Shown here one piece after another: positions 1-7,373 of a stretch of 64,000 bases of DNA; the stretch's first letter is position 1, and every line of letters begins with the position of its first letter. Source of the DNA: an uncultured Paenibacillaceae bacterium (GTDB lineage: Bacteria > Bacillota > Bacilli > Aneurinibacillales > Aneurinibacillaceae); the NCBI GenBank assembly GCA_946478845.1, contig CAMLDI010000003.1:1-64000 (forward strand). Direction: 5' to 3'. The position numbers and the translations under genes are program-made. The notes below the pieces were generated by a model, which searched no databases, was not told where the DNA came from, and saw nothing but the letters and a program-made list of their open reading frames with translations.

Positions 1-63
1 ACGAACCGCAGTCATTAATCCGCCGTATCCTGCCCCAAGAATTAGAATTTTAGGTGTTCCCAT
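1..63 (-). CDS. yumB: YumB-like NADH dehydrogenase, 5' end only
   Basis: The first 21 codons of a minus-strand gene that leaves the window. The peptide starts MGTPKILILGAGYGGLMT, with a GxGxxG dinucleotide-binding motif at residues 10-15, as in type II NADH dehydrogenases. B. subtilis YumB starts in nearly this way and lies beside yumC, as here. An AAGGCGGA ribosome site precedes the ATG. By family it would be a peripheral membrane flavoprotein passing electrons from NADH to menaquinone. It is divergent from yumC across a 287-base intergenic stretch. Only the N-terminus is visible, so YumB versus another Ndh paralogue rests on this short match. Confidence 0.75.
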   Translation of the reverse strand, partial: MGTPKILILGAGYGGLMTAVR

Positions 64-242
64 TTTTTCTTCCGCCTTCTTTTTATATTTTTTTGGACTT
101 GTGCTTTTTTTCACTATGTTGTCCCTAAAAGTTTTAATTAACCCCGGAATGTTTTCCCCGTGCATTTCCCACATATACACAGTCAATGTGAGGTTAATAA
201 ATTGTTCACATTTTTATCATAAATCCGTCATTAATTTTTTTC

Positions 243-260
243 AAGTGAAATTTTGCACAA
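243..260. promoter_or_regulatory. possible Rex-like redox operator
   Basis: AAGTGAA, four bases, then TGCACAA, compared with the Rex consensus TTGTGAA-N4-TTCACAA. By eye 11 of 14 consensus positions match. The site lies between a divergent NADH dehydrogenase gene and a ferredoxin-NADP reductase gene, where NADH-responsive control would make sense. Weak evidence: AT-rich DNA gives such matches by chance. Confidence 0.2.
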
Positions 261-350
261 ACTTCATAAAAAATTTTCGACTTTTCTAAACCCCTTGATA
301 AGGATATAATGAGAAGGTGTATGTTCGAATTATGTCGGAGGTGTAATAAA

Positions 351-1343
351 ATGAATCATCGTGATGAGAAGATATATGACATTACGATCATCGGTGGTGG
401 TCCGGTGGGAATTTTTGCAGCATTTTACGCAGGGATGCGCCACAGTAATTGTAAAATTATTGAAAGCATGCCACAACTGGGTGGACAATTAGCAGCTCTT
501 TACCCGGAAAAATATATTTACGATGTAGCAGGTTTTCCAAAAGTACGAGCACAAGAATTAATTGACCGTTTAAAAGCACAAATGTCACAATTTGAAACCA
601 CTCTTCAATTAGAAGAAAAAGCCGAATCCATTGAACGGAATGGAGAAATTTTAAAAGTTACAACAGATAAAGGAATACACTTATCTCGTTCTGTAATTAT
701 CACTGCAGGTGTTGGAGCTTTTGAACCTCGTCGACTCGAACATCCAGATGCTGCAAAATACGAAAAAGCTAACCTCCATTATTTTGTCGATGACCTTAAT
801 AAATTTGCTGGCCAAAAAGTTGTCCTTTTTGGTGGTGGGGATTCTGCTGTAGACTGGGCTTTAATGCTTGAACCAATCGCTGAAAAAGTAACCATTGTCC
901 ATCGCCGGGATAAATTCCGTGCCCATGAACACAGCGTAGAAAACCTTATAAATTCTAAAGTAAACGTTCTTACTCCTTGTGAACTCGATTCCATTGAGGG
1001 TAATGATAAAATTGAGAAAGTAACCATGGTGAATAAAGTTACTGGTGAAAAAGTGACCGAAGAAGTTGATGCTGTTATTGTTAACTTCGGATTCATTTCT
1101 TCACTGGGCCCTATTAAAAACTGGGGATTAGAATTTGAAAAAGGAGCTATTTTGGTTAACTCCAAAATGGAAACCAATATTCCTGGCGTTTATGCAGCCG
1201 GTGATATTGCAGGCTATCCTGGTAAAATTAAGCTTATTGCGGCTGGATTTGGAGAAGCGCCTACTGCTGTCAATAATGCGAAATCTTACTTCGATCCTGA
1301 TTCCAAAGTTCAACCAGCCCATAGCTCTAGCATGCATAAATAA
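351..1343 (+). CDS. yumC: ferredoxin--NADP(+) reductase, YumC type
   Basis: A thioredoxin-reductase-like ferredoxin/flavodoxin-NADP+ reductase of 330 residues, close to the usual length. Visible parts are the FAD-binding GGGPVG near residues 15-20, the NADPH-binding GGGDSAVDW near 161-168 and the C-terminal FAD motif [11 protein letters not shown] near 281. No CxxC redox pair is present, which separates it from thioredoxin reductase. The start is the ATG preceded by GGAGGTG at 337-343; an upstream in-frame ATG at 309 has no ribosome site. A TATAAT box lies at 305-310. It stands alone, divergent from the YumB-like gene, and ends at a hairpin terminator. Confidence 0.93.
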   Translation: MNHRDEKIYDITIIGGGPVGIFAAFYAGMRHSNCKIIESMPQLGGQLAALYPEKYIYDVAGFPKVRAQELIDRLKAQMSQFETTLQLEEKAESIERNGEILKVTTDKGIHLSRSVIITAGVGAFEPRRLEHPDAAKYEKANLHYFVDDLNKFAGQKVVLFGGGDSAVDWALMLEPIAEKVTIVHRRDKFRAHEHSVENLINSKVNVLTPCELDSIEGNDKIEKVTMVNKVTGEKVTEEVDAVIVNFGFISSLGPIKNWGLEFEKGAILVNSKMETNIPGVYAAGDIAGYPGKIKLIAAGFGEAPTAVNNAKSYFDPDSKVQPAHSSSMHK

Positions 1344-1360
1344 GAGATGCTAAAAAACTG

Positions 1361-1391
1361 AAGGCTTGCCAAATGGCAAGCCTTATTTTCT
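1361..1391 (+). terminator. terminator after yumC
   Basis: AAGGCTTGCC, a four-base loop, GGCAAGCCTT, then ATTTTCTT. The stem is a perfect 10 bp. Confidence 0.85.
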
Positions 1392-1455
1392 TAAGTGTAT
1401 AGGGGTACATTTTCTGTAAAAGCTAAATATAAACGAATACGGAGAGTGATTCCTT

Positions 1456-1638
1456 ATGCACAAAAGTGTCTTATCAAATATGTATACTATCTTTTTAGTC
1501 CTCGCCATAATAGGCGTTCCACTCCTGCTGTTCCTAGGTACAGACCAACCTTTATTCGGCTTTATTGCTGCTATTATCGCTTTCGGCATACTGTTTAGCT
1601 TTGCCCTATACTCCCGTTTACTTGCAAAAAGGAATTAG
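1456..1638 (+). CDS. small two-helix membrane protein
   Basis: 60 residues, nearly all hydrophobic: helices at roughly 9-29 and 32-52 joined by a short GTDQP turn, with a basic tail ending RLLAKRN. GGAGAGTGA lies at a good distance before the ATG. It ends three bases before the next gene, so the two are probably co-transcribed. I do not recognise a family. Small membrane genes (yuiA, yuiB) also occur near yumB/yumC in B. subtilis, but I cannot match this one to them. Function unknown. Confidence 0.7.
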   Translation: MHKSVLSNMYTIFLVLAIIGVPLLLFLGTDQPLFGFIAAIIAFGILFSFALYSRLLAKRN

Positions 1639-1641
1639 GAG

Positions 1642-1899
1642 ATGATTGAAGGAATTTGTCCAGTTTGTAATGGGTTAAGCACCTATGCGAAAAAATGCCC
1701 CAGTTGCCATAAGCAAATGGAAGACACAGGAAAACTGGAAAATTATTATGGTCCCTATAGTCCTTATGAAGATTTGGACCAATTGCGATTAATAAATGGC
1801 TATCCTGATATTGAAAAAGAACAGTGCCTTCATGTTTTATCATGTCCCCATTGTAGAAACCAGGAAATTGTTGCAATAAACGAGCAGCATTTTTTATAA
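1642..1899 (+). CDS. small zinc-ribbon-like protein
   Basis: 85 residues with CPVC near residues 6-9, CPSC near 18-21 and CPHC near 69-72, plus another Cys near 63. Paired CxxC knuckles imply zinc binding. The middle is acidic with a Tyr/Pro-rich YYGPYSPYED segment. AAGGA in the end of the preceding gene serves as ribosome site, so it is coupled to the small membrane protein. A strong terminator follows. No assigned family; partner protein or nucleic acid binding is possible but unproven. Confidence 0.75.
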   Translation: MIEGICPVCNGLSTYAKKCPSCHKQMEDTGKLENYYGPYSPYEDLDQLRLINGYPDIEKEQCLHVLSCPHCRNQEIVAINEQHFL

Positions 1900-1902
1900 T
1901 AA

Positions 1903-1937
1903 GAAAAAGACCGTTAAAGCAATGAACGGTCTTTTTT
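1903..1937 (+). terminator. terminator after zinc-ribbon gene
   Basis: AAAAAGACCGTT, a ten-base loop, AACGGTCTTTTTT. The A-rich and T-rich flanks could let it work in both directions. Confidence 0.85.
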
Positions 1938-1964
1938 CTTCTTATTTGGAAGGAAAGGGGTTAA

Positions 1965-2507
1965 ATGGATATGGTAAAACCTGTACTGTTACTGGATATG
2001 GATGAAGTAGTTGTAGATTTTACCAATGCCTGGATTCAACGCTTTTATAATAAAACAGGGATTAGCCTGAACCGTGAAGATTGGAAAGCATGGGATTTAA
2101 AAAGAATCTTGCCAAATGAAGTGTTTGAAGGTTTTGTTTCAACCCTTAGAGAACCTGGTTTCTTCCGGAATTTGCCCCCTATGGCTGGAGCAATCGAAGG
2201 AATTAGAGAACTCCAGGATTATTATGATATCGTTTTTCTGACTGCCAGCAGCCAGTATGCTTATAACGATAAATTCCACTGGATTGAAGAAAATTTAGCT
2301 TTTGTTAATAAGCCCAACTTAATATTAACCCATCGGAAAGATTTGGTCATTGGAGAGTATTTAGTAGATGATGCCCCCCATAATTTACTCCATTCACCTG
2401 CAAAAACAAAAATTGTATTTGATGCGCCCTGGAACCGTGAATTAACCCTTTTTAAGCGAGTATCAAATTGGGGGCAATTAACAACCCTTTTACGGCCAGG
2501 TAACTAG
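1965..2507 (+). CDS. 5'(3')-deoxyribonucleotidase-like HAD phosphatase
   Basis: 180 residues of the NT5C family of HAD hydrolases. Motif I is LLLDMDEVVVDF near residues 8-19, giving the nucleophile and acid aspartates as DxD. Motif II is LTASS near 90-94. Motif III/IV is the late VDDAPHNL near 128-135. Family members dephosphorylate deoxyribonucleoside monophosphates and help balance nucleotide pools. GGAAAGGGG lies before the ATG; a second ATG two codons later is an alternative start. It faces the NlpC/P60 gene tail to tail with no gap. Substrate preference cannot be read from the sequence. Confidence 0.85.
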   Translation: MDMVKPVLLLDMDEVVVDFTNAWIQRFYNKTGISLNREDWKAWDLKRILPNEVFEGFVSTLREPGFFRNLPPMAGAIEGIRELQDYYDIVFLTASSQYAYNDKFHWIEENLAFVNKPNLILTHRKDLVIGEYLVDDAPHNLLHSPAKTKIVFDAPWNRELTLFKRVSNWGQLTTLLRPGN

Positions 2508-3017
2508 TTATTCAAACAACCTTTTGGATGTCACATAATGCTTTTGATACCAGCTGCTTTTTAAATTGGTAATTTGTACATCCTTACCTGGACCTACAGA
2601 ATGGATTATCTGATTGTTGCCAATAGCAATAGCTACATGCCCTATTTTTCCTGAGCCAGTCCAAAAAAACACCAAATCCCCTGGACGAAGTTGATTAATA
2701 AGAACAGTTTTTCCATAATTAGCCTGTTTTGCAGGAGTTCGTGTCGGCATTTTTATCCCATTTTTATTTAAAACATAATAAGTAAAACCTGAACAATCCA
2801 TACGGTATGGAGGATAATATGGTTTCCCATATTTCGTAAACCCTTTTAACCCTTTGGCAGTTTGCGTTATTTTCCAGCCAAGAGTCCAGGGGTCTGGGAC
2901 TTTAACAGATGCACCATAAAGAGGTTTAACTGTATAACTTTGCCCATAAGCCACAGGAATAAGGGTTAATGCCATAACAAATGTTAATACAAAAACTCTT
3001 ACTGCCCTCACGTTCAC
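2508..3017 (-). CDS. secreted NlpC/P60 cell-wall hydrolase
   Basis: 169 residues. Residues 1-26 form a signal peptide (basic start, hydrophobic core, AYGQS cleavage region). An NlpC/P60 domain fills the rest: DCSGF with the catalytic Cys near 75, GHVAI with His near 127 and IIHS with a second His near 139. Family enzymes cut the D-gamma-glutamyl to meso-diaminopimelate bond of peptidoglycan. No SH3 or LysM binding repeat is present, so it is a minimal single-domain enzyme. The start is a GTG after GAGGAGGGAG; the overlapping ATG two bases upstream is out of frame. Possibly a sporulation or autolysis enzyme, but nothing here decides. Confidence 0.88.
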   Translation of the reverse strand: MNVRAVRVFVLTFVMALTLIPVAYGQSYTVKPLYGASVKVPDPWTLGWKITQTAKGLKGFTKYGKPYYPPYRMDCSGFTYYVLNKNGIKMPTRTPAKQANYGKTVLINQLRPGDLVFFWTGSGKIGHVAIAIGNNQIIHSVGPGKDVQITNLKSSWYQKHYVTSKRLFE

Positions 3018-3179
3018 ATTAATCTCCCTCCTCTTGCAATAAATCCTTTAGCAATATCATCCCCTCCTCCAATGATTTTACACATTCGCGAAAGATGTCA
3101 CTTCTTGTTGGATGAACAAAATAAATCTATAATAAAGAATGGTTTGAAATTTAAATGCAAGAGGAGACGGCCATTACCC

Positions 3180-4280
3180 ATGCTATATGAAAATCATCCC
3201 TTATTTACAATTGAACAAAAAGTGTTGGCCGGGGAGCGCCTTTCTTTTGAAGATGGCGTAAAACTTATGAAATCCAATGACTTGCTAACCATTGGGTTAC
3301 TGGCTGATATGGTACGCCAACGAAAAAACGGGGATCAGGTATCCTTTATTGTTAACACTCATTTAAATTACACCAATGTTTGTTATTTGGATTGTAAATT
3401 ATGCGCCTTCGGCCTGAAACCAGATGAAGAAGGAGCTTATGCCCTTACTCTGGAAGAAATTAAAGAAAAATATAAAGCCATGGCAAATAAAGGGTTCACA
3501 GAACTTCATATTGTAGGAGGAGTAAATCCTAAATTACCCTTTGGATACTATGAAGACATGATTCGCCTGGCAAAAGAATACATGCCAAACATACATGTAC
3601 AAGCCTTTACTGCTGTTGAAATTGATTATATTGCCCGTGTGGCCCAGGTGGATATTCGTGAAGCCATTATCCGCTTAAAGGAAGCTGGTTTAGGATCCAT
3701 CCTTGGTGGAGGGGCAGAAATTTTTGCTCCAGAAATTCGAAAGATTATTTCTGGACATAAAACATCTGCAGACAGGTGGTTTGAAATTCATGAAATTACC
3801 CACCAATTAGGAATGCGTTCAAATGCCTCCATTTTATATGGACACATTGAAACGGAAGAAGATGTAATTGACCATCTCATCCGCTTAAGGGATTTACAAG
3901 ATAAAACGGGTGGGTTTGATACTTTCTTCCCCTTTTCATTCCATCCTGAAAATACTCAATTAGCCAAAGAATATAACCTAACTGGTGAAACCAGTGGCTA
4001 TCGGGATTTAAAAATGCTAGCCGTTGCCCGTTTAATGTTAGACAATTTCGGACATATACGCGCTTTCTGGATGATGATTGGGGCTAAACTGGCACAAATC
4101 AGTTTAAGTTTTGGTGTGGATGACCTGGATGGTACGGTAATGGAAGAACAGATTATTCATGCTGCAGGTTCTGAATCTGTTCATATGATTCCAAAACAAT
4201 CCTTTATCGATATGATTCACGAAGCAGGAAGAATCCCTGTGGAACGGGATACCCTATACAATGTACTGCGAACTTATTAG
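3180..4280 (+). CDS. mqnE: aminofutalosine synthase-like radical SAM enzyme, copy 1
   Basis: 366 residues of the MqnE/MqnC/CofH radical SAM group. The cluster motif CYLDCKLC (CxxxCxxC) lies at residues 68-75. MqnE-type blocks follow: ELHIVGG, AFTAVEID, GGGAEIF, LYGHIET, and the C-terminal VDDLDGTV. MqnE joins 3-(1-carboxyvinyloxy)benzoate to adenosine to give aminofutalosine in menaquinone synthesis. The start is the ATG after AAGAGGAG at 3159-3166; longer in-frame starts extend into upstream DNA without family similarity. The next gene starts 14 bases after its stop and encodes a paralogue. Assignment to MqnE rather than MqnC is from remembered motifs. Confidence 0.85.
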   Translation: MLYENHPLFTIEQKVLAGERLSFEDGVKLMKSNDLLTIGLLADMVRQRKNGDQVSFIVNTHLNYTNVCYLDCKLCAFGLKPDEEGAYALTLEEIKEKYKAMANKGFTELHIVGGVNPKLPFGYYEDMIRLAKEYMPNIHVQAFTAVEIDYIARVAQVDIREAIIRLKEAGLGSILGGGAEIFAPEIRKIISGHKTSADRWFEIHEITHQLGMRSNASILYGHIETEEDVIDHLIRLRDLQDKTGGFDTFFPFSFHPENTQLAKEYNLTGETSGYRDLKMLAVARLMLDNFGHIRAFWMMIGAKLAQISLSFGVDDLDGTVMEEQIIHAAGSESVHMIPKQSFIDMIHEAGRIPVERDTLYNVLRTY

Positions 4281-4294
4281 GGAGAGTGAAAAAA

Positions 4295-5398
4295 TTGAGT
4301 TTAAATACAGAAATGGTACTAGATCAAAAATTGCTTCCCATCATCGAAAAAGTTAAAAATGGCCAAAGGTTAACCATGGAAGATGGGTTAACTCTTTATG
4401 CGTCTAATGATTTATTAACCATCGGGCAAATGGCCAACTATGTAAACTTAAAACGCAATGGTAATCATGTGTACTTTATTGAAAATTTATATATTAATCC
4501 AACCAATATTTGCGAAGCTCGTTGTAAATGGTGCGGTTTCCGCCGGGATCCTGAGGAAGATGGGGCATATGCCATGGACGAAGAAGAGCTACTAGCTTAT
4601 GTAGAAAAACGATTCAACCCTAGAATTCGTGAGTTTCATATTGTTGGGGGCCACAATCATACCGTCCCCTTTGAATACTATGTAAATACCATTCGCACCT
4701 TAAAAAAGCACTACCCACAGATAACAATTAAAGCGTATACTGCTGCTGAAATCGTATTCTTTGCCAAGATTTCTGGTTTAACGGAAGAAGAAGTCTTAAA
4801 AGAATTAATTAAAGCAGGTTTGGATAGCCTTCCCGGGGGAGGAGCTGAAATTCTTACAGAAGAATACAGAAAGAAAATGAGCCCTGATAAAGCAAGTACT
4901 GATGAATGGCTCAATGTCCATCGCCTCGCCCATCATTTAGGTTTAAAAACCCATGCAACCATGTTATACGGTTCCATTGAATCCTTGCAAGACCGTCTCA
5001 CCCACATGATTCGCTTAAGGGAACTGCAGGATAAAACCAATGGATATTTATGTTTCATTCCTTTAGCTGTACAACCAAAAAAAGCCACCGCTTCCCTAAA
5101 AATGCGAACCTCAGCTTTTGATGATATGAAGACCTTAGCCATAAGCAGACTTATGCTAGATAACTTCCCCCATGTAAAGGCATATTGGATTAACATTGGA
5201 ACCCAATTAACCCAAATGGCCATTACCTTTGGCTCTTCTGATATTCACGGCACTTTAGTAGAAGAGCGGATTAGCCATGCTGCAGGTGCACTCACCCAAT
5301 CGGGAATTACAAGGGATGAATTAATCTGGTTAATTAAAGGGGCTAATAAGAAGCCCGTGGAAAGAGATACATTCTATAACATCATTGAAGAATATTAA
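4295..5398 (+). CDS. MqnE/CofH-family radical SAM enzyme, copy 2
   Basis: 367 residues, a paralogue of the gene before it. The cluster motif is CEARCKWC at residues 73-80. It shares FHIVGG, AYTAAEI, LPGGGAEIL and LYGSIES, and ends with SSDIHGTLVEE where copy 1 has VDDLDGTVMEE. By these blocks it is MqnE-like rather than MqnC-like; MqnC normally has a LQGGHHP block. The start is probably the TTG at 4295, about ten bases after GGGAG; the GTG at 4286 overlaps the ribosome site. The two genes form an operon closed by a terminator. Whether copy 2 is a second aminofutalosine synthase, the cyclase step or a new activity is open. Confidence 0.8.
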   Translation: MSLNTEMVLDQKLLPIIEKVKNGQRLTMEDGLTLYASNDLLTIGQMANYVNLKRNGNHVYFIENLYINPTNICEARCKWCGFRRDPEEDGAYAMDEEELLAYVEKRFNPRIREFHIVGGHNHTVPFEYYVNTIRTLKKHYPQITIKAYTAAEIVFFAKISGLTEEEVLKELIKAGLDSLPGGGAEILTEEYRKKMSPDKASTDEWLNVHRLAHHLGLKTHATMLYGSIESLQDRLTHMIRLRELQDKTNGYLCFIPLAVQPKKATASLKMRTSAFDDMKTLAISRLMLDNFPHVKAYWINIGTQLTQMAITFGSSDIHGTLVEERISHAAGALTQSGITRDELIWLIKGANKKPVERDTFYNIIEEY

Positions 5399-5416
5399 AA
5401 AGAGATGCTAAGAATC

Positions 5417-5448
5417 AGGGCTCAGAAATTATTTTTGAGCCCTTTTTT
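5417..5448 (+). terminator. terminator after the mqnE-like pair
   Basis: AGGGCTCA, loop, TGAGCCCTTTTTTAT: an eight-base GC-rich stem and a clear T tract. Confidence 0.85.
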
Positions 5449-5462
5449 ATTTCAAATGTTTA

Positions 5463-5750
5463 TTAATGGAAGTTGTGTTCATATCCCATTTTATGTTTAT
5501 AATTTTTATCAATTTTTTCCCATATTTTAACAGGTATTCCATGAAAACAATTACTTAACTTAATTCCAATTTTATGATTATAATTAATTTCTCCATTAAT
5601 AAAACTTTGAATTTCAGACACTGTAAGACCTGTACTATGAGAAACTGTTTCAATACTGGTCCTAGAGTCACGCATTAAATCTGATAAAGCCTGCCCTACT
5701 GGTACTACATAATCTGGATTAAAATCATAATTATATGTGGTTTGTTCCAT
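5463..5750 (-). CDS. HigA-like helix-turn-helix protein
   Basis: 95 residues. Residues about 20-70 form an XRE/HigA-type helix-turn-helix: VGQALSDLMRD, then TVSHSTGLTVSEIQSFINGE as recognition region. HigA proteins are usually antitoxins paired with a HigB RNase, but no HigB-like gene adjoins it, so it is an orphan or a stand-alone regulator. The ATG at 5750 lies eight bases after GGGAG; the GTG two codons upstream is less likely. The whole start region sits inside a perfect 12-bp inverted repeat. It follows the ABC operon on the same strand with a 92-base gap, so it may be linked to it. Confidence 0.7.
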   Translation of the reverse strand: MEQTTYNYDFNPDYVVPVGQALSDLMRDSRTSIETVSHSTGLTVSEIQSFINGEINYNHKIGIKLSNCFHGIPVKIWEKIDKNYKHKMGYEHNFH

Positions 5751-5783
5751 AATCACATCTCCCTAGAACTAAGATGTGATTAT
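5749..5783 (-). promoter_or_regulatory. 12-bp inverted repeat over the start of the HTH gene
   Basis: ATAATCACATCT at 5749-5760 and AGATGTGATTAT at 5772-5783 are perfect inverted copies with 11 bases between them. In the minus-strand message the loop carries the AGGG of the ribosome site and the downstream arm runs into the ATG. It can therefore be a self-operator for the HTH protein or a hairpin hiding its start. No terminator-like T tract follows. Confidence 0.6.
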
Positions 5784-5842
5784 TATTCTCTGATTAAAAT
5801 TTCAATACTCATAAGAAAAAGGCACTTTTTTTAGAAAATGTA

Positions 5843-6511
5843 TCATTTTACCAAATACTCTTTTTTTGTTAGAATCCATTGACCTAATACAAAACAAACG
5901 ATTGTAGCTAAAATCAAACCAATTAATACCTGCAAAAATTGTAAATCGTATCTTGGAAAAGACCAATAAAATGGATAAACCCATCCACTAAAAGACCCAT
6001 GGGTAATGAAATTCGTGGAAGAATATACTCCAATTATTCCATAAGATATTGTTATATTCTTACTTATTAAAATGATTACAAAAGAAAAAAATGAAAAAAA
6101 TAGGATATTGGTTCCAGGAAGAATCCAATCAACCATTGTCATTTTTTCTTCAGTAAAAAACAGGAGAATTAATAAACAAGAATAGAAAAAAAGAATATAA
6201 ATTAGGCCCATTCTTAATGTTCGTAAAAATCCATATTGCATTACTTTATATGGCATTGATAAAAGTAATTCCTTCCCATCAGTATCAACTAAATCTTTAT
6301 ATAATCCAATCGTCCAAAATGAAACAAATGGAATTGACCATAATCCTAACGTTTTTTTTATTTCAGAAAAAAGCAATGGTTGATTCCACCCTGCTAAAAC
6401 AACGTATACATAAATCGAACTAATTATAGTTACAAAAAGGGGAAGGTAAAAATTCCATTCCATGGCTTTAATATCAGTTAACAATGGTGGGAGTTTTATT
6501 GGTGAATCCAT
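5843..6511 (-). CDS. ABC-2 type permease subunit
   Basis: 222 residues with about six hydrophobic segments, the first near residues 17-40. Short hydrophilic loops and a C-terminal LTKKEYLVK tail suit an ABC-2 type exporter membrane subunit. It has no ATP-binding motifs. Its ATG lies 16 bases inside the end of the ATPase gene, so translation is coupled. Third gene of a minus-strand operon: large permease, ATPase, small permease. The transported substrate is unknown. The coding sequence is strongly AT-rich. Confidence 0.75.
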   Translation of the reverse strand: MDSPIKLPPLLTDIKAMEWNFYLPLFVTIISSIYVYVVLAGWNQPLLFSEIKKTLGLWSIPFVSFWTIGLYKDLVDTDGKELLLSMPYKVMQYGFLRTLRMGLIYILFFYSCLLILLFFTEEKMTMVDWILPGTNILFFSFFSFVIILISKNITISYGIIGVYSSTNFITHGSFSGWVYPFYWSFPRYDLQFLQVLIGLILATIVCFVLGQWILTKKEYLVK

Positions 6512-7362
6512 GTTAAATACCCCTCCTCAACTGATGGATCAACGGATAAGGCATCATTATTGGGTTTAATGTTTGAAAGAATACGCAAGTCAATTCCTCT
6601 TTCCGTCATGTTCGAAGAAATTATTTTATAATTTTTTTCAATCTCATTGAACTCATCTTCATTAACAGTTAATTTCCAAACTTTGTCATGGGCTATTTTA
6701 GCAAGTTCTGCAGTAGAATTAAAAATTTGTGCCTTCCCTTTATTTAATACAGCTATTTGTTCACAAGTTGCTTGTATATCTTCTACTATATGAGTTGACA
6801 AAAAGACAATTCTATTTTGGTTCCCTAATCTTTTTAATAAATTTCGAAAACGAATTCGTTCTTCTGGATCCAATCCTGCTGTCGGTTCATCAACCATTAT
6901 TAATTTGGGTTCTCCAAGAATCGCTTGAGCTATACCTAATCTTCTTCTCATACCACCTGAAAATCCCCCTACTTTTTTGTTTTCATATTCTTGAAGATTA
7001 ACCTCTTCTAAAACTTTCTTTATTTCAAAATAAAGATGTTTTTTTGGTATTCCTTTTAATGAGCCTATATATTCCAAACTTTCACGAGCTGTAATATTAC
7101 GAAACAAACCAAAATCTTGAGGCAAATAGCCAAGCATTTTCCGTACTTGATCAGGATTTTTAGACCAATCAATACCATTAAACCTTATTTCTCCTTCATC
7201 CGGCCGAAGAATGGTAGCAATAATTCGCATAAAGGTGGTTTTACCTGCTCCGTTTGGCCCTAATAAACCAAACAATCCCGGTTTTATTTCTAAAGATACT
7301 TGATTTAGGATTAAATGACGTTTAAAAGACTTACTTAAAGAGTCAATTTTTAAATGATCCAT
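6496..7362 (-). CDS. ABC transporter ATP-binding protein
   Basis: 288 residues of an ABC-2 exporter ATPase. Walker A is GPNGAGKTT near residues 36-44, the Q-loop is LPQDFG near 80, the signature is FSGGMRRR near 134-141 and Walker B is LIMVDEPTAGLDP near 154-166, with a switch His in LSTHIVED. The C-terminal 80 residues vary and probably contact the permeases. It sits 11 bases downstream of the large permease gene and overlaps the small one. Similar ATPases serve bacteriocin resistance, lipid or drug export; context does not decide which. Confidence 0.92.
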   Translation of the reverse strand: MDHLKIDSLSKSFKRHLILNQVSLEIKPGLFGLLGPNGAGKTTFMRIIATILRPDEGEIRFNGIDWSKNPDQVRKMLGYLPQDFGLFRNITARESLEYIGSLKGIPKKHLYFEIKKVLEEVNLQEYENKKVGGFSGGMRRRLGIAQAILGEPKLIMVDEPTAGLDPEERIRFRNLLKRLGNQNRIVFLSTHIVEDIQATCEQIAVLNKGKAQIFNSTAELAKIAHDKVWKLTVNEDEFNEIEKNYKIISSNMTERGIDLRILSNIKPNNDALSVDPSVEEGYLTWIHQ

Positions 7363-7373
7363 TATTTTATCAC

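Noticed and set aside
5463..5750. HigBA toxin-antitoxin system
   Set aside because: No HigB-like frame lies on either side; the neighbouring genes are an ABC permease and the mqnE-like pair.
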